NCBI RefSeq assembly: GCF_000204055.1
Contig: NW_006768785.1
Coordinates: forward strand, 62,001-126,000
DNA: 64,000 nt
DNA from: Melampsora larici-populina 98AG31
Taxonomy: Eukaryota > Basidiomycota > Pucciniomycetes > Pucciniales > Melampsoraceae
Reading direction: 5' to 3'
Positions within the stretch are counted from its first letter, which is position 1. Every line of letters starts with the position of its first letter. Below the pieces are notes generated by a model. That model was not told the origin of the DNA, did no database searches, and saw nothing but the letters and a program-made list of their open reading frames with translations. The position numbers and the translations under genes are program-made. Of the stretch, positions 1-9,709 are shown in pieces.

Positions 1-547
1 CAGAACTGAGCAGAAAAACTAAGCCTTGCTCAGGCTTTATTCCTTAGCAAAGAAGTCTGTGGAAGGGCTGATCCACCTGTTTGGTTTATCTCAGCTGCTC
101 AGCTGATCCTGAGCGTCATTCCCTGGCTCAGTAGGCTCCAAGGAACACCACTTATGATTAGCTTAGGGGCTGAGCTGACCTGAGTATCCTCTTGGCTAAT
201 TCTCCGCAGCATCCCTTGGATGGATCACATAGGGCCAGCCTTGCCTCAGGCTTCATGGCTCCGGAATGAAGCCTGATGCCCATCTGCTCAGTTGACCAAT
301 GCTGCTCAGCTATCCCTCAGTGGCATTCCTGAGACCAGAAGGATCCCAAGGATTTCACCGCTCATGGGCTGAGGGGCTGCTCATCTAGTCCCCAGGGGCA
401 TTCCTGGGATCAGAAGGATCCCAAGGATGTCACTGAGTATTGGCTGAGGGGCTGCTCAGCTGCTCAGCTAGTCCTCAGGGGGATTCCTGGGATCAGAAAG
501 ATCCAAACAATGTCACTGAGTATTGGCTGAGGGGCTGCTCAGTTGAC
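1..547. repeat. GCTGAG-rich imperfect tandem repeat
   Basis: Gene-free stretch rich in CTCAG/CTGAG words. Three imperfect copies of a 76-84 bp unit can be read at about 315-547; each carries GGCATTCCTGGGATC-like, AAGGATCC-like and GGCTGAGGGGCTGCTCA-like segments. Similar sequence resumes at about 1637-2000, so the solo LTR at 553-1631 was inserted into this repeat. No coding potential seen. Confidence 0.6.
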
Positions 548-552
548 CTCAG

Positions 553-1631
553 TGAAACAATTTGAAGCGGATAATGATTTACGCTTTTAGAGCAAAATAA
601 AACCTGGGCAGACAGGTGTTGATGATGAGCTCTATGAAAAGACTCAAAATGAAACACTGGGCGGAATGAAATCTACGCCTTACCTGCAGAAGTGCAGGAT
701 GAAAAGAGCGGAAAGATCTTGAGCTATCTATTCCTAACGTTCACACTAAGACTATGTAAAAAGAAGGAAAACAAATAACAAGAGAACACTAGTTTACCTG
801 GACAGACAGGTGTTGATGATGAGCTCTATGAAAAGACTCAAAATGAAACACTGGGCGGAATGAAATCTACGCCTTACCTGCAGAAGTTCAGGATGAAAAG
901 AGCGGAAAGACTATTTGAGTAGAGATGAGCACACATTCAGGTAAACCAGTATAGTAGAGAGAAAGAGTGAAAGTACGTACTCTTGAGCTATCTATTCCTA
1001 ACGGTGAGGAAGGAAGAGAGAGCTCAAGAGAGACGCGGTATAAGAGTTAAAAATCTCAAGCACACACAGTATGGTTGGTAGTGCCGAGAAGCGTCAAAGG
1101 TCGGACCAGCAGGTATTACTCTGCCAACTTGCGGCTGAGCCACAAAATTCACTGAATTTGGGAGCCAAGGATACTGTTGGACTCCTGACATTGATGGCAA
1201 TCCGGATATGCCGTTGGAAATTCAATATTTGAACTTCTTGTTTTAGTTGGTTTCTACAACATAACTAAATCTTGTCATGAAGTGTAGTTTTTGATAAATA
1301 TCTGGTCCGAGATTTGACGCTTCTCGACACTAGCAACCATACACATGAAAAATCTCAGCACAGGGATGAAACAAACGCGCGCAAGAGTATGTAAGGGGCT
1401 ATTCTCAAAGAGGAAAAAGAAACACATAAACCTGACGCATAATTATCCTTCATTCCAGCCACCTTCCCAATCTAGACACCTTCACTTATCCTGATCGAGT
1501 TAGTTCCTTACGGTGAAACTAATCATCACTTTCATATCTCAACCATGGGGTTGTTCACTTCTAACAACTGAGAGCGTACACCTGAGCTGATTGTGAAGGA
1601 CTTGAACAGACACCAGTACATTACCACAACA
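553..1631. mobile_element. Solo LTR related to the copia LTRs at 34823 and 40361
   Basis: It starts TGAAAC, ends ACCACAACA, and is flanked by the perfect 5 bp target duplication CTCAG (548-552 and 1632-1636). Order of motifs and both termini match the complete copia LTRs further right (TGAAATG to ACCACAACA). As in those LTRs, a block containing GGCGGA, GCCTTACCTGCAGAA and GCAGGAT is duplicated, here at about 602-714 and 797-909. No internal domain follows, so this is a solo LTR left by LTR-LTR recombination. It is much diverged from the complete element and carries a nested insertion at about 1059-1347. Confidence 0.82.
1059..1347. mobile_element. MITE-like insertion with ~45 bp terminal inverted repeats, MULE-like
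   Basis: Inverted repeats lie at about 1068-1111 and 1300-1346 and share the blocks TATGGTTG, TAGTG, CGAGAAGCGTCAAA and TCGGACCAG. The 10 bp direct repeat AAAAATCTCA (1049-1058 and 1348-1357) flanks the insert. The outside sequence aligns with uninterrupted copia LTRs, confirming that this segment is extra. Long inverted repeats with a 9-11 bp duplication are typical of Mutator-like elements. No transposase is encoded; the outermost bases of the two ends do not align perfectly. Confidence 0.7.
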
Positions 1632-1636
1632 CTCAG

Positions 1637-3086
1637 CCCCTCAGTGTGAGCAGCTTTGTCCAGGGGACATCACTTAGGATTAGCTGAGCGGCTGAAATAA
1701 ACTGAGCAGGGGGATGGCTCTTTTATGAGGCTTCATTCCTTAGCAAGGAAGTCTGAGGAAATTCTGGCCCATCAGTGAACCAGCCAGGGGATGCTACTGA
1801 TCAAGTATTTCCTGAGCAGCTCAAATTGGATGGCCCCTGTGCAGGCTTCTTCACTAAGAAATGAAGCCTGAGGAAGGTGTAGTTCATGTGCACATTTTCA
1901 TTTTGACCAAATTGCTGAGTATTCAGTGACTCATGAGCTGATCCTGAGTACTCATCTGGACTCAGTTATTGCTCATCCAAGATGGAAATGAGCCTTCTCA
2001 AGAACTGTCAAGCAAAATGTGAGCAAAACAGGCTGATCACCTGAACACAACCAAAATTGTGAATTGAATGGATCTGAAAGAAAATGAATCTTTTTTGGAG
2101 ACTTCAAAAAAGTCTACAACGCTCACATACATGTGAGCATCAATTTTGGCCCCTGTGAATCATACGATTGCGAGTTGATACAATCTCAGATCTCTTATGA
2201 GGTCAATAAAACTAAGAAATCATGGGGTTTGAATAAGTCATCCAAATCCATTCAATTTGTCTATGGTCCTATGACCAAGCTGAAAAATGATCTCAGTTCT
2301 CTCAAAGACATTCAAAATCTAAAGATCGACTGGTTTTGCTCGGTCAAATCCAATTGACCTTCCTTTGTTCCTATTCAAGGGATTGTGAACAATCTCAGCT
2401 CTCTGATGTAATCTAGAGACTGATGTTTTCAACAAAATCCAAGTCGATTGATTTGCTTGTGATCCTATGAAGAAGATTGAAATGATCTCAATTTTCACAT
2501 CAACCTTATCTAGAATTTCTTGATTCTAATTCCTATACAATGACAAGCTTCTCTGAATACAATTCATCTATTATAAACAATCTAGCTCATTAATTCAGCT
2601 GTAAAGGTCTTATGAGCTGCCTTCCGGATCCGTTCAACTGGATTTGACTTAGATGATGAAACTTGTGATCTTCGAACATCAAACTTCAGCACATGCTGCA
2701 AACTCAATGGTGTTCAACTTGGGACAGTGTGGTGGTAGGTATTGAAGAAGGATACCTAGAGAAAATATTAGGAATTATCAGTAAGTTGAATGAAATGAAC
2801 TGGAGAGAGAAATGGGAGGAATTGAAGCAGTAGAGTGTATCTTTTTCCTTACAGAGATCAGCAGTCAATTGCCCATAATAGATAGACGTGTTAGTTCAGT
2901 TTAGTGAGCAAAACAAAGTCATCGACAGGGATTTGAGGCATATGAAAAATTGTTGGTGGCAGTGGGGTAATCAAGAGGATGGAACGGATGGGAGCTCAAG
3001 CGCACCCTAAAACTTTTTTCTCTCTGCTGTGTTGTGACTGCTGCGGTGAAATTTGTTTTTATTTTTTCTTGATCGGGCCAAGCTTT
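1637..3086. other. Gene-free stretch
   Basis: From 1637 to about 2000 the GCTGAG-rich repeat continues after the solo LTR. The rest is AT-rich and holds only short open frames without recognisable motifs. Nothing supports a gene; decayed repeat is the simplest reading. The right end probably contains the 3' flank of the hAT pseudogene at 3087-6426. Confidence 0.5.
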
Positions 3087-6000
3087 TTAGCAAAAGTAAT
3101 AAAGACAAATATCATCCATATCCCAGGACTCATTATTGCTCTCTCCTTGAGCATCAGAAGGTTCTTTATTGATTGATTCTATAGTTGGAGTGCGAGTGAA
3201 GTTGGAGAAGTCGAAAAGGGTATCAATAAATCCCATATGATCATGTACTTCGGTATCTTCCTCCTCAGCCAGAGCATGCAGATCAAAAACACCCTTTTCA
3301 AACTCCTGTAACCCATATATCCATGCAAATATTGCTCCATCCAGCTCATCATTGTTGTCTTTGTTCTTTTTGACAATAGCAATATCTTGGTTGAAAGCTT
3401 TAGCAAGAGCATGCTCAGCCTTCACAGCAAGTTCAATTTGAGAGATCATCACCAATGTTGATGTCTTCATTGTGTGTCAATCTTTTGTTTTTGTCGCGCC
3501 CATCATCAAGAATATGCTTTCAACACCCGCAGCATGTGCAATCAGTTCATGCACTCGGATTGTGAAGCTCTTGAGTTGAAACATTTGTGGGGTTGTTGGT
3601 AGAGCTAGCCAAAAGTCTATTGGGTGGTTTACTGTAGTGTCAAACATGTCCGTTAGTGAGAACGTTTACAAAGACTGTAAAGACATAGTCATACTTTTCT
3701 TGGCTACACAAAAGACCCCAATACCACTGAAGTAATGCAACACTTGCTCGCAAAGAGTTAGAGCATCATGTTATGATCTCACAGTCATATCACAGAGCGT
3801 GAAAGACTTGTAAGATGTCACAAGTTGACCAACTCATATGGTACACGTCACACTTGTAGAACTGCTTTTCCTCTTCATCCGACAATCAATCTAATAGGCG
3901 TGATTACCTGATCCTCAATCCCCGTCGACAGAACCCCCTCCTGAGCCTTAACACATCAGCCTTCTTGTAGTTCCAAGCTTTTGCTAATGATATTATCATC
4001 TTCGTCAAGTCCTTGATTGTAAATGCTTTCAAAACAGAAACTTGACAGAACAAAGGGTTCAGGAAGAACCCAATGATATAGATCGGCTCGTTGAATATCT
4101 TGGCATGCTTGTGTAAGACTTGCAAGCAGTTTACTTTAAACGGTTCAAATCGAGGATAGCTGAAAAGATCAATGGCTAGAAGCTGTCGATAGGCGGTACC
4201 AATCTCCTTCCAAACATCTCCGACCGAAGTGTTTGCTTTTTCTAAATGCCCAATAGCATCCACAATTGGTCGAAGAAGCTTCACCAAGATCGAGTTTGAA
4301 GTAAAATGGTTGTGATTCTCGATTGCAACAATGATGTTCTTGTTGATGTTTGGAGTTGATACTGAAGATTTTTGATTGTCTCGGAACACACTTCCTGCTA
4401 TCTAGGATTAAGGAGCTGATAAAATGCGCTATGAGTGAAAGGAACAACTACCAAATCCCGCTCTTAAGGATGGAAGCTGACCTGATAAAATGCGCTATGA
4501 GTGAAAGGAACAACTACCAAATCCCGCTCTTAAGGATGGAAGCTGACCTATGATTAGGATAGTTCAAATAACAACACGAGTTATGAGTCTCTTGATCTAT
4601 GAAAGTGAAATGTTCTCTTTCCAAAGATCATTTGTATTACCTGATAAATGCGCTATGAGTGAAAGGAACAACTACCAAATCCCGCTCTTAAGGATGGAAG
4701 CTGACCTACAACATAATAGAGAAGAATAAACAAAACAATCATTTTAAGTCTTAGGAAAAATGAATATGATCTATAGCATCTATCTGTACCTATGATTAGG
4801 ATAGTTCAAATAACAACACAAGTTATGAGTCTCTTGATCTATGAAAGTGAAATCTATAACATTTGTTTATCAAACAATCAGTCTAAAGTACTAGTAATAA
4901 AGATCTGTAGAAATGATATGATAAAGTGAAGTGTTTTACGTACGTTCTCTTTCCAAAGATGAGGAAAGAGAAACATTACGATTTTTCATGTTGAGCTTCT
5001 TATAAGTATTTTGGTTAGCTTAATTTGGTTTGGGGTTATCAATCAATACGTCATCCATCTGTTTATCCTTAATTTCACAACATCTTTTCCGTCTATCTCA
5101 TTTCTCTTAATTCCTACATTTATGTTTCTTCTTCAGTAACTCCTATTTATGATTGTTAAGTCAATTGAACACCAACAGATACTGACTTGTCTTGTAACAT
5201 TGTGAGGCAACTTTGAAATCATTTTTCATGGCTTTCAACAGACATTGCAACTTTTGCCATTGAATACCACCAAGATTCACAGAAAGTGCAAATACCATGA
5301 GCAATACCCTCTTTCTTTTGCCAGTTTGATAACTTATGATTCCAAAAGCTTGAGGATGTGAAAAAGTTGAATAATGCTCAATTGATTTCAACCGTTACTT
5401 TCATATCCACATGACTGATGATCTTCTTTGCAATCAGGTTAAAAACATGCAAGCAACATGCCAATGGAATGACATGGTTGAACTCGGTGTTGACCATTTT
5501 CTATCAAAATTGTGATAGTTTGAAAGGTGAATATTGTGTAAGTTTAATTGAAATATGTGAGATGTGATAGACAAAGATTATCAACTCCAACTTACCCGCA
5601 ACTTGATCTTTGAGCTAGGAGAATCAGTGACAATTGCCCCAATTTGTTCCCATGTTACAGATTGTCCACAGAGAGAATCCTTCAAGGCCGCTAACGTGTT
5701 TTCAGATGTGTGTTGAACATCATCAAGATCCAACACATCGATCAATTTTTCGAAATTGGTGCCACACAGAAGGAGAACAGCATAGACACTGTTTTGTGAG
5801 CAGTTGGACCATCCATCAAGGGAGATGTTGAGATTGGTTTGTTCCTTAAGTTTGGCCTTGGTTTTCACTGAATATGAAGCATGGAGTTGAGGAAGAACTG
5901 TGTCCATCATAATGAAACGGGAGGCAGGATTGTATGGTGTGACAGAGATGCTTTTTCGAAAGGCTTGAAAGGACGGGTTTTAAAGAAATCTGAAGGGTAC

Positions 6001-6426
6001 ATGGCCTGTAATCAGAGCTTTGAGCAGATGTTTGTAAGTTTCTGTGACTTTCTCTGGTGGACAATGCTTGAAGAAACCACTGAAGTCATGGACAATCTTT
6101 GGCCGCTTGATCATCGGGTTCTCTTGATTATCAGACATGTTCTGGCTTTCATTTGGGGTATTTACTGTTGAGGCTGTTGGTGTGGCTTTGCCAACTCTGA
6201 TGAGTTCCAGTTCCTTGTATGCTGATTTATCAGATCTAGAAACAGACTTGCAGTCATTGATTATGTGATTATAAAGTCTAGCCGGTTTTCCGTCAAGCAC
6301 CAACTTGCAGCTTTTGCATTTGGCGTGGGGTCGGCTGTTATTACGTTCAGTTGAGGCTTGGAATCCAGTCCATCTGGTGCAGCTGTTCTGCATTGGTTCA
6401 ATCCATTTCATTCCTTTGGTTGTCAT
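3087..6426 (-). pseudogene. DUF659-type hAT transposase pseudogene
   Basis: Read on the minus strand. 6426-5980 encodes an N-terminal BED-like zinc finger (CKSC, then H and C in NHIINDC). The same frame continues, after an in-frame TAA near 5977, through a DUF659 region (SLDGWSNCSQNSVYAV) to 5581, where a GTAAGT donor follows. 5510-5160 encodes the core of the fold (CLHVFNLIAKKIISH, FFTSSSFWNHKL, ESWWYSMAKV) with two in-frame TGA codons. 4389-3904 carries LVKLLRPIVDAIGHLE, and about 3640-3087 carries the hAT dimerisation region (HELIAHAAGVESIF). These are known features of the DUF659 subgroup of hAT transposases. At least three stops plus an LTR-like insertion at about 4400-5150 make it a pseudogene. 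It belongs to a different hAT branch from elements A, B and C. Its own TIRs and target duplication were not identified. Confidence 0.8.
4400..5150. repeat. LTR-like repeat inserted in the hAT pseudogene, with 66 bp tandem units
   Basis: A 66 bp unit starting CTGATAAAATGCGC occurs twice in tandem (4416-4481, 4482-4547) and a third time at 4641-4706. A second block starting TATGATTAGGATAG is repeated at about 4549 and 4791. Inserted, internally duplicated architecture of this kind also occurs in the copia LTRs of this window (79 bp units). The segment separates two adjacent parts of the hAT reading frame. It is probably a solo LTR, but no convincing TG/CA ends with a target duplication were found, so limits are approximate. 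Confidence 0.5.
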
Positions 6427-7195
6427 TTTGTGGTGTATGGTTGTTTTATATTAAAGAAGAAATTGATAGATTTTTTTGTTGGATTGTGGATGATGGAGGG
6501 TTTGTTTTCACGTAAAAACCTCATCCCTCATGTACTTAGGTTATTGGGCGCACCCACCCCCAAAATGATCCTTCTGGGCGCTCCCACCCGGGGCGCTACC
6601 TGGGGCGCGGAGAACGCGCTGGGCCCACCGCATGACCCTCATCAGGTTGTTGGTGCGGCGCATTGAAATGTGCCTTTGGTGCGCCAATTGGCAACAGAAA
6701 AATTGACAAAATGATGGTTGGCACGCCTTTTCAAGAATTGCACCAAATTGTAGGAGTTCCATGTCCTGTCACCAATATTAGAGACTTGAATACTTGCTGT
6801 GAGCTTTGATGACAGCTTTTCTTAGCTTTTCCCACCTTAAAAAGGCAATGCTGCATTAGTAGACAGCTCTAGCAATACAAACACCAAATAAATAACAATA
6901 CAAAAACAACATTTTGGCTTTCAGCAGGGTTTTTGTAAGAAAACACAAAAATATGAGCGCACCCACAAATTGAATGCCACAGCAAGTGACGGAACCACAT
7001 TCTGGGACTGACACCGTGGTAACCCATAGGTTCAGAACCAGATTGAAGAAAGATTTTTTTTTCATTGTTTTGAGTGCCTCCTGAGCCGTACACTTTCATG
7101 TACTATTAACTACTTGTGCACCGCTCCATTAAAACCCCAGTGGGGAAAAGGAAACATGCTGGCTTTTTGAATAATTACAAGTGTTATTTGGGTAC
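6427..7195. other. Gene-free stretch, GC-rich 5' flank of hAT pseudogene and LINE tail
   Basis: 6541-6665 is a short GC-rich tract with repeated GGGCGC words that may be the 5' terminal region of the hAT pseudogene. From about 7110 to 7195, minus-strand sequence is continuous with the LINE 3' untranslated region once the insertions at 7203-8557 and 8566-8829 are removed. No coding region is supported. Confidence 0.4.
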
Positions 7196-7202
7196 ATGTG
7201 GT

Positions 7203-8557
7203 CAAGTCTGGCTCACAGAGTTGAGGAAAGCGGGCAGCATGCCGAAGCGCAGTGCCGGGTGCAGGCGCTCTGCTGGCTGGGGATCCCGGACCACGGGTGT
7301 TGCGCTTTCCATTGTCAATTGGGGCCAAAGTTTAGGAATGTTGTGCTTTCCGCTGACAAACCCTTGAACCACGCTGACCTTCCAGTTTCCAGCCTGCACT
7401 TAGGCTTCACCACACTACCCAAAGCCACCCATCTCAGTATCCCATTCTCCAGAAATCTGGAGGACTGGCAGATATTGGATATTGTGGATACAAACCAAGG
7501 TGGATATCAATACAGACCTGTACAATTCTGAGAAGGTTGGCTGCTTTGGGCGGAAGGGCAAACTGTACCCTACTAGTGTGAAACACAAAAGATGACCTCC
7601 TCCTCCAACAATCAATGATATCAAAATTGAATGGGATGTTGAAAGAATGTCCTCTTCACAATTGATATAAGGATCAAGATTGATAAAGATTGCTATCAAG
7701 ATGAATTGAGCAAACCTCTCAATGTTTAGATACAACAAGTGCAAACACACCTTTCACTTTACCAATATGTTATCATTGATGATGAATGACCATTGTGAAT
7801 GCCCCAAACATAGAAGTCAGATAGGTATTTATAAAATGCATAGTGGTCTTTTACCTTACACAATAGACAGTCCTTTTTTAAGAATGACTCATGTCTAATC
7901 TTGCCTCCAACAATCTGATTGATTGTGATGAGATGAATGTCTCTGTGGACTTTGTGACCTGCTCCCTGTAGGACCAGGCTTGTCTCGATCTCAAATGTGA
8001 TGAACATTGTTTCTCAGTCTCAACATTCAGTGCCTTCAATGTTTGAAACCGTGGACCAATCACCTGCTTTCTCATATAAAGGTTTGTACCCTTCTTACCA
8101 TTTTTCAATCTCATCGACTCCCGTCATTATAGTTGTTGATTGGAAAATTGTCTTCATATTTCCAAATTTTTATTTACTCGATTGAATTCATTAACCCACA
8201 TCAACCCACACTGTATCCAATCATTGTATTCTTTTACTTGTTTTTTTATTTCATTTAACTTGGTTTTTGCTCATTTTCTTTACACTCTTTTAAGAAAATT
8301 TACTACTATTTGTTTTAATCTTTCTTGACGCTCATTTATGTTTCTTTAACAATAAAACTTCATTTTCATTTTCACAAAAAAATCACTTCCTTTTCGCCTG
8401 CAGCGCTCCGAAGCGCTGCTGGGCCTAAGTTTAGCTTTCAGTTGAGCATTTTCCATGAGTTTTTCCTTCAGCTTTGCTGAAAGCTGCCAATATTCAGAGG
8501 GTCCAAATCACACTGTGCTTCCCAGAATACGGTTGGCAGCGCTGCGAGCCAGGCTTG
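7203..8557. mobile_element. Non-autonomous hAT element of the B family
   Basis: The ends are CAAGTCTGGCTC (7203-7214) and GAGCCAGGCTTG (8546-8557), an inverted pair matching at 11 of 12 bases. A perfect 7 bp duplication ATGTGGT (7196-7202, 8558-8564) flanks them. The 3' part (about 8270-8557) is similar to the 3' untranslated and terminal region of hAT element B (20020-20284): both carry TTTACTACTATTT, TTCTTGACGCTC, a GAAGCGCTGC block and the GCGAGCCAG end. No transposase frame is present, so it should depend on enzyme made by a relative. It lies in the 3' untranslated region of the LINE. Confidence 0.75.
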
Positions 8558-8565
8558 ATGTGGTG

Positions 8566-8829
8566 TAGGGCTATGACCCGGCCCCAGGGCACCACCCGGC
8601 CTTGGGAACAACTGGTTGCATCTTCACGCAGACCAAGGCCTGTTGTGGGCCTGTATTCAAGGGTTAGGAGCAAAAAAGTCAGGGCCGGCACCCTGAGTGA
8701 CTGGGCCCGTGGTGGGGATCTGGGGACTCCATAGGCCAAGCCCAGCTGACCCAGGGCGTGTACCGCTTGCCTCCAAGAATTCATTGGGCAGGCTCAGGCA
8801 CTCGTGGCCAGGGCTGGGTCATAGCCCTA
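8566..8829. mobile_element. Small TIR element (TAGGG family), copy 1
   Basis: The perfect 14 bp inverted repeat TAGGGCTATGACCC (8566-8579) / GGGTCATAGCCCTA (8816-8829) bounds a 264 bp non-coding insert. The 7 bp word TGTGGTG occurs at 8559-8565 and again at 8834-8840, a possible target duplication. The interior matches, in inverse orientation, the sequence at 32510-32728, with shared blocks such as CTTGGAGGCAAGCGGTA and CAGGCCCACAACAGGCC. Two dispersed copies with matching ends mark a MITE family, probably hAT-like. Confidence 0.7.
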
Positions 8830-8837
8830 ATGTTGTG

Positions 8838-8898
8838 GTGCTAAAGGATGGGTTGATAATATTATTTTAGATAGAAGGATGAGGAATGTGCTGAGGAG
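8838..8898 (-). pseudogene. LINE 3' segment (stop codon and C-terminal codons)
   Basis: Minus-strand frame from the 8892-8898 target duplication gives PPPQHIPHPSI followed by TAA (8867-8869). Once hAT element A (8899-13526) is removed, this frame joins in phase to 13611-13534. This is the C-terminal end of the LINE protein. See the entries at 13527 and 20152. Confidence 0.6.
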
Positions 8899-9190
8899 CA
8901 ATGCCTGAAGCGTCCCGCCGCAAAAAGCGGGAAGGGAGCGCAAGGGGAGCGGGTTGCCCCGCCCGCGCTTTCAGAAAACAGGTGTAGCGGGTATATCCGC
9001 CCCGCCCGCGCTCCTGTCGAAATGTTTTTCATGTAGGGGAGCGCGGAAGTAGTGGGGCGGTCGGAAATAGCACGCTGCAAGGTTTCAGATCCTGCACGTA
9101 GAGGGTTAGTACCCATTGTGTCAAAGGAACCAATACATCACTAGAGAATCGATATCATCACGGACATCACCACCGTGGATATCACCCAAT

Positions 9191-9236
9191 TCCTTTCAGA
9201 AATTGTCAGATATCTGATATCTGATGACTGAAAGGA
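9191..9236. other. Cruciform-forming palindrome upstream of transposase A
   Basis: The perfect 9 bp stem TCCTTTCAG (9191-9199) / CTGAAAGGA (9228-9236) encloses the 17 bp palindrome CAGATATCTGATATCTG (9207-9223). It lies about 470 bp upstream of the chosen transposase start, inside the element leader. It could be a protein-binding or regulatory site; no function is shown. Confidence 0.5.
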
Positions 9237-9709
9237 AGGCCTTTCCTCGACTCACGCCAACGATCTTGGCGCCACCTCAAATACCGTAAGTCCCATCTCT
9301 TCATTTTCCGTCAAAATCTTCTTTCCTGCCTCTTTCTGGCCTCAGCTGACCCAGAAATTCTCTCACCCGATTCTCATATCATTTTCATAATAGATCGATC
9401 ATGGATTTCACTGTCATAACTCGTCATAACGTTTGCTGGAAGCACCGCTGGAAATGTCAGAATTTTTTATATTTCTTTTTTGGGGTCATGCCCTATGTCA
9501 AGATCTTGGTAGGATTTTTTGTTCTGGATCCTATTTATATCGTAAGTCTTCACCGTTCCCAGTTTTTCCTCCACGCCAATTTTCATCCATTCAAAAATTC
9601 TGCTCAAGTAGTTATTGATAAATTCCCCCAATTTTTCACATTATTTACTATTTACCATCTCTGTTATAAAATTTTTGATCATTCCGTTTGATTATAGTAC
9701 AAGACCAAG

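Noticed and set aside
2133..2357. Open frame of 74 codons
   Set aside because: No motif, no supported start context, lies in decayed repeat-like sequence.
4391..5170. Exact TG/CA ends and target duplication for the LTR-like repeat
   Set aside because: Several candidate ends (near 4396 and 5091) were tried; none gave matching 5 bp flanks.
2980..6600. Terminal inverted repeats for the DUF659 hAT pseudogene
   Set aside because: Weak GGGAGC-type matches at the two sides were not followed by matching 8 bp duplications.
7116..7531. Overlapping frames on both strands, 64-116 codons
   Set aside because: They span the left end of the non-autonomous hAT element and have no recognisable motif.
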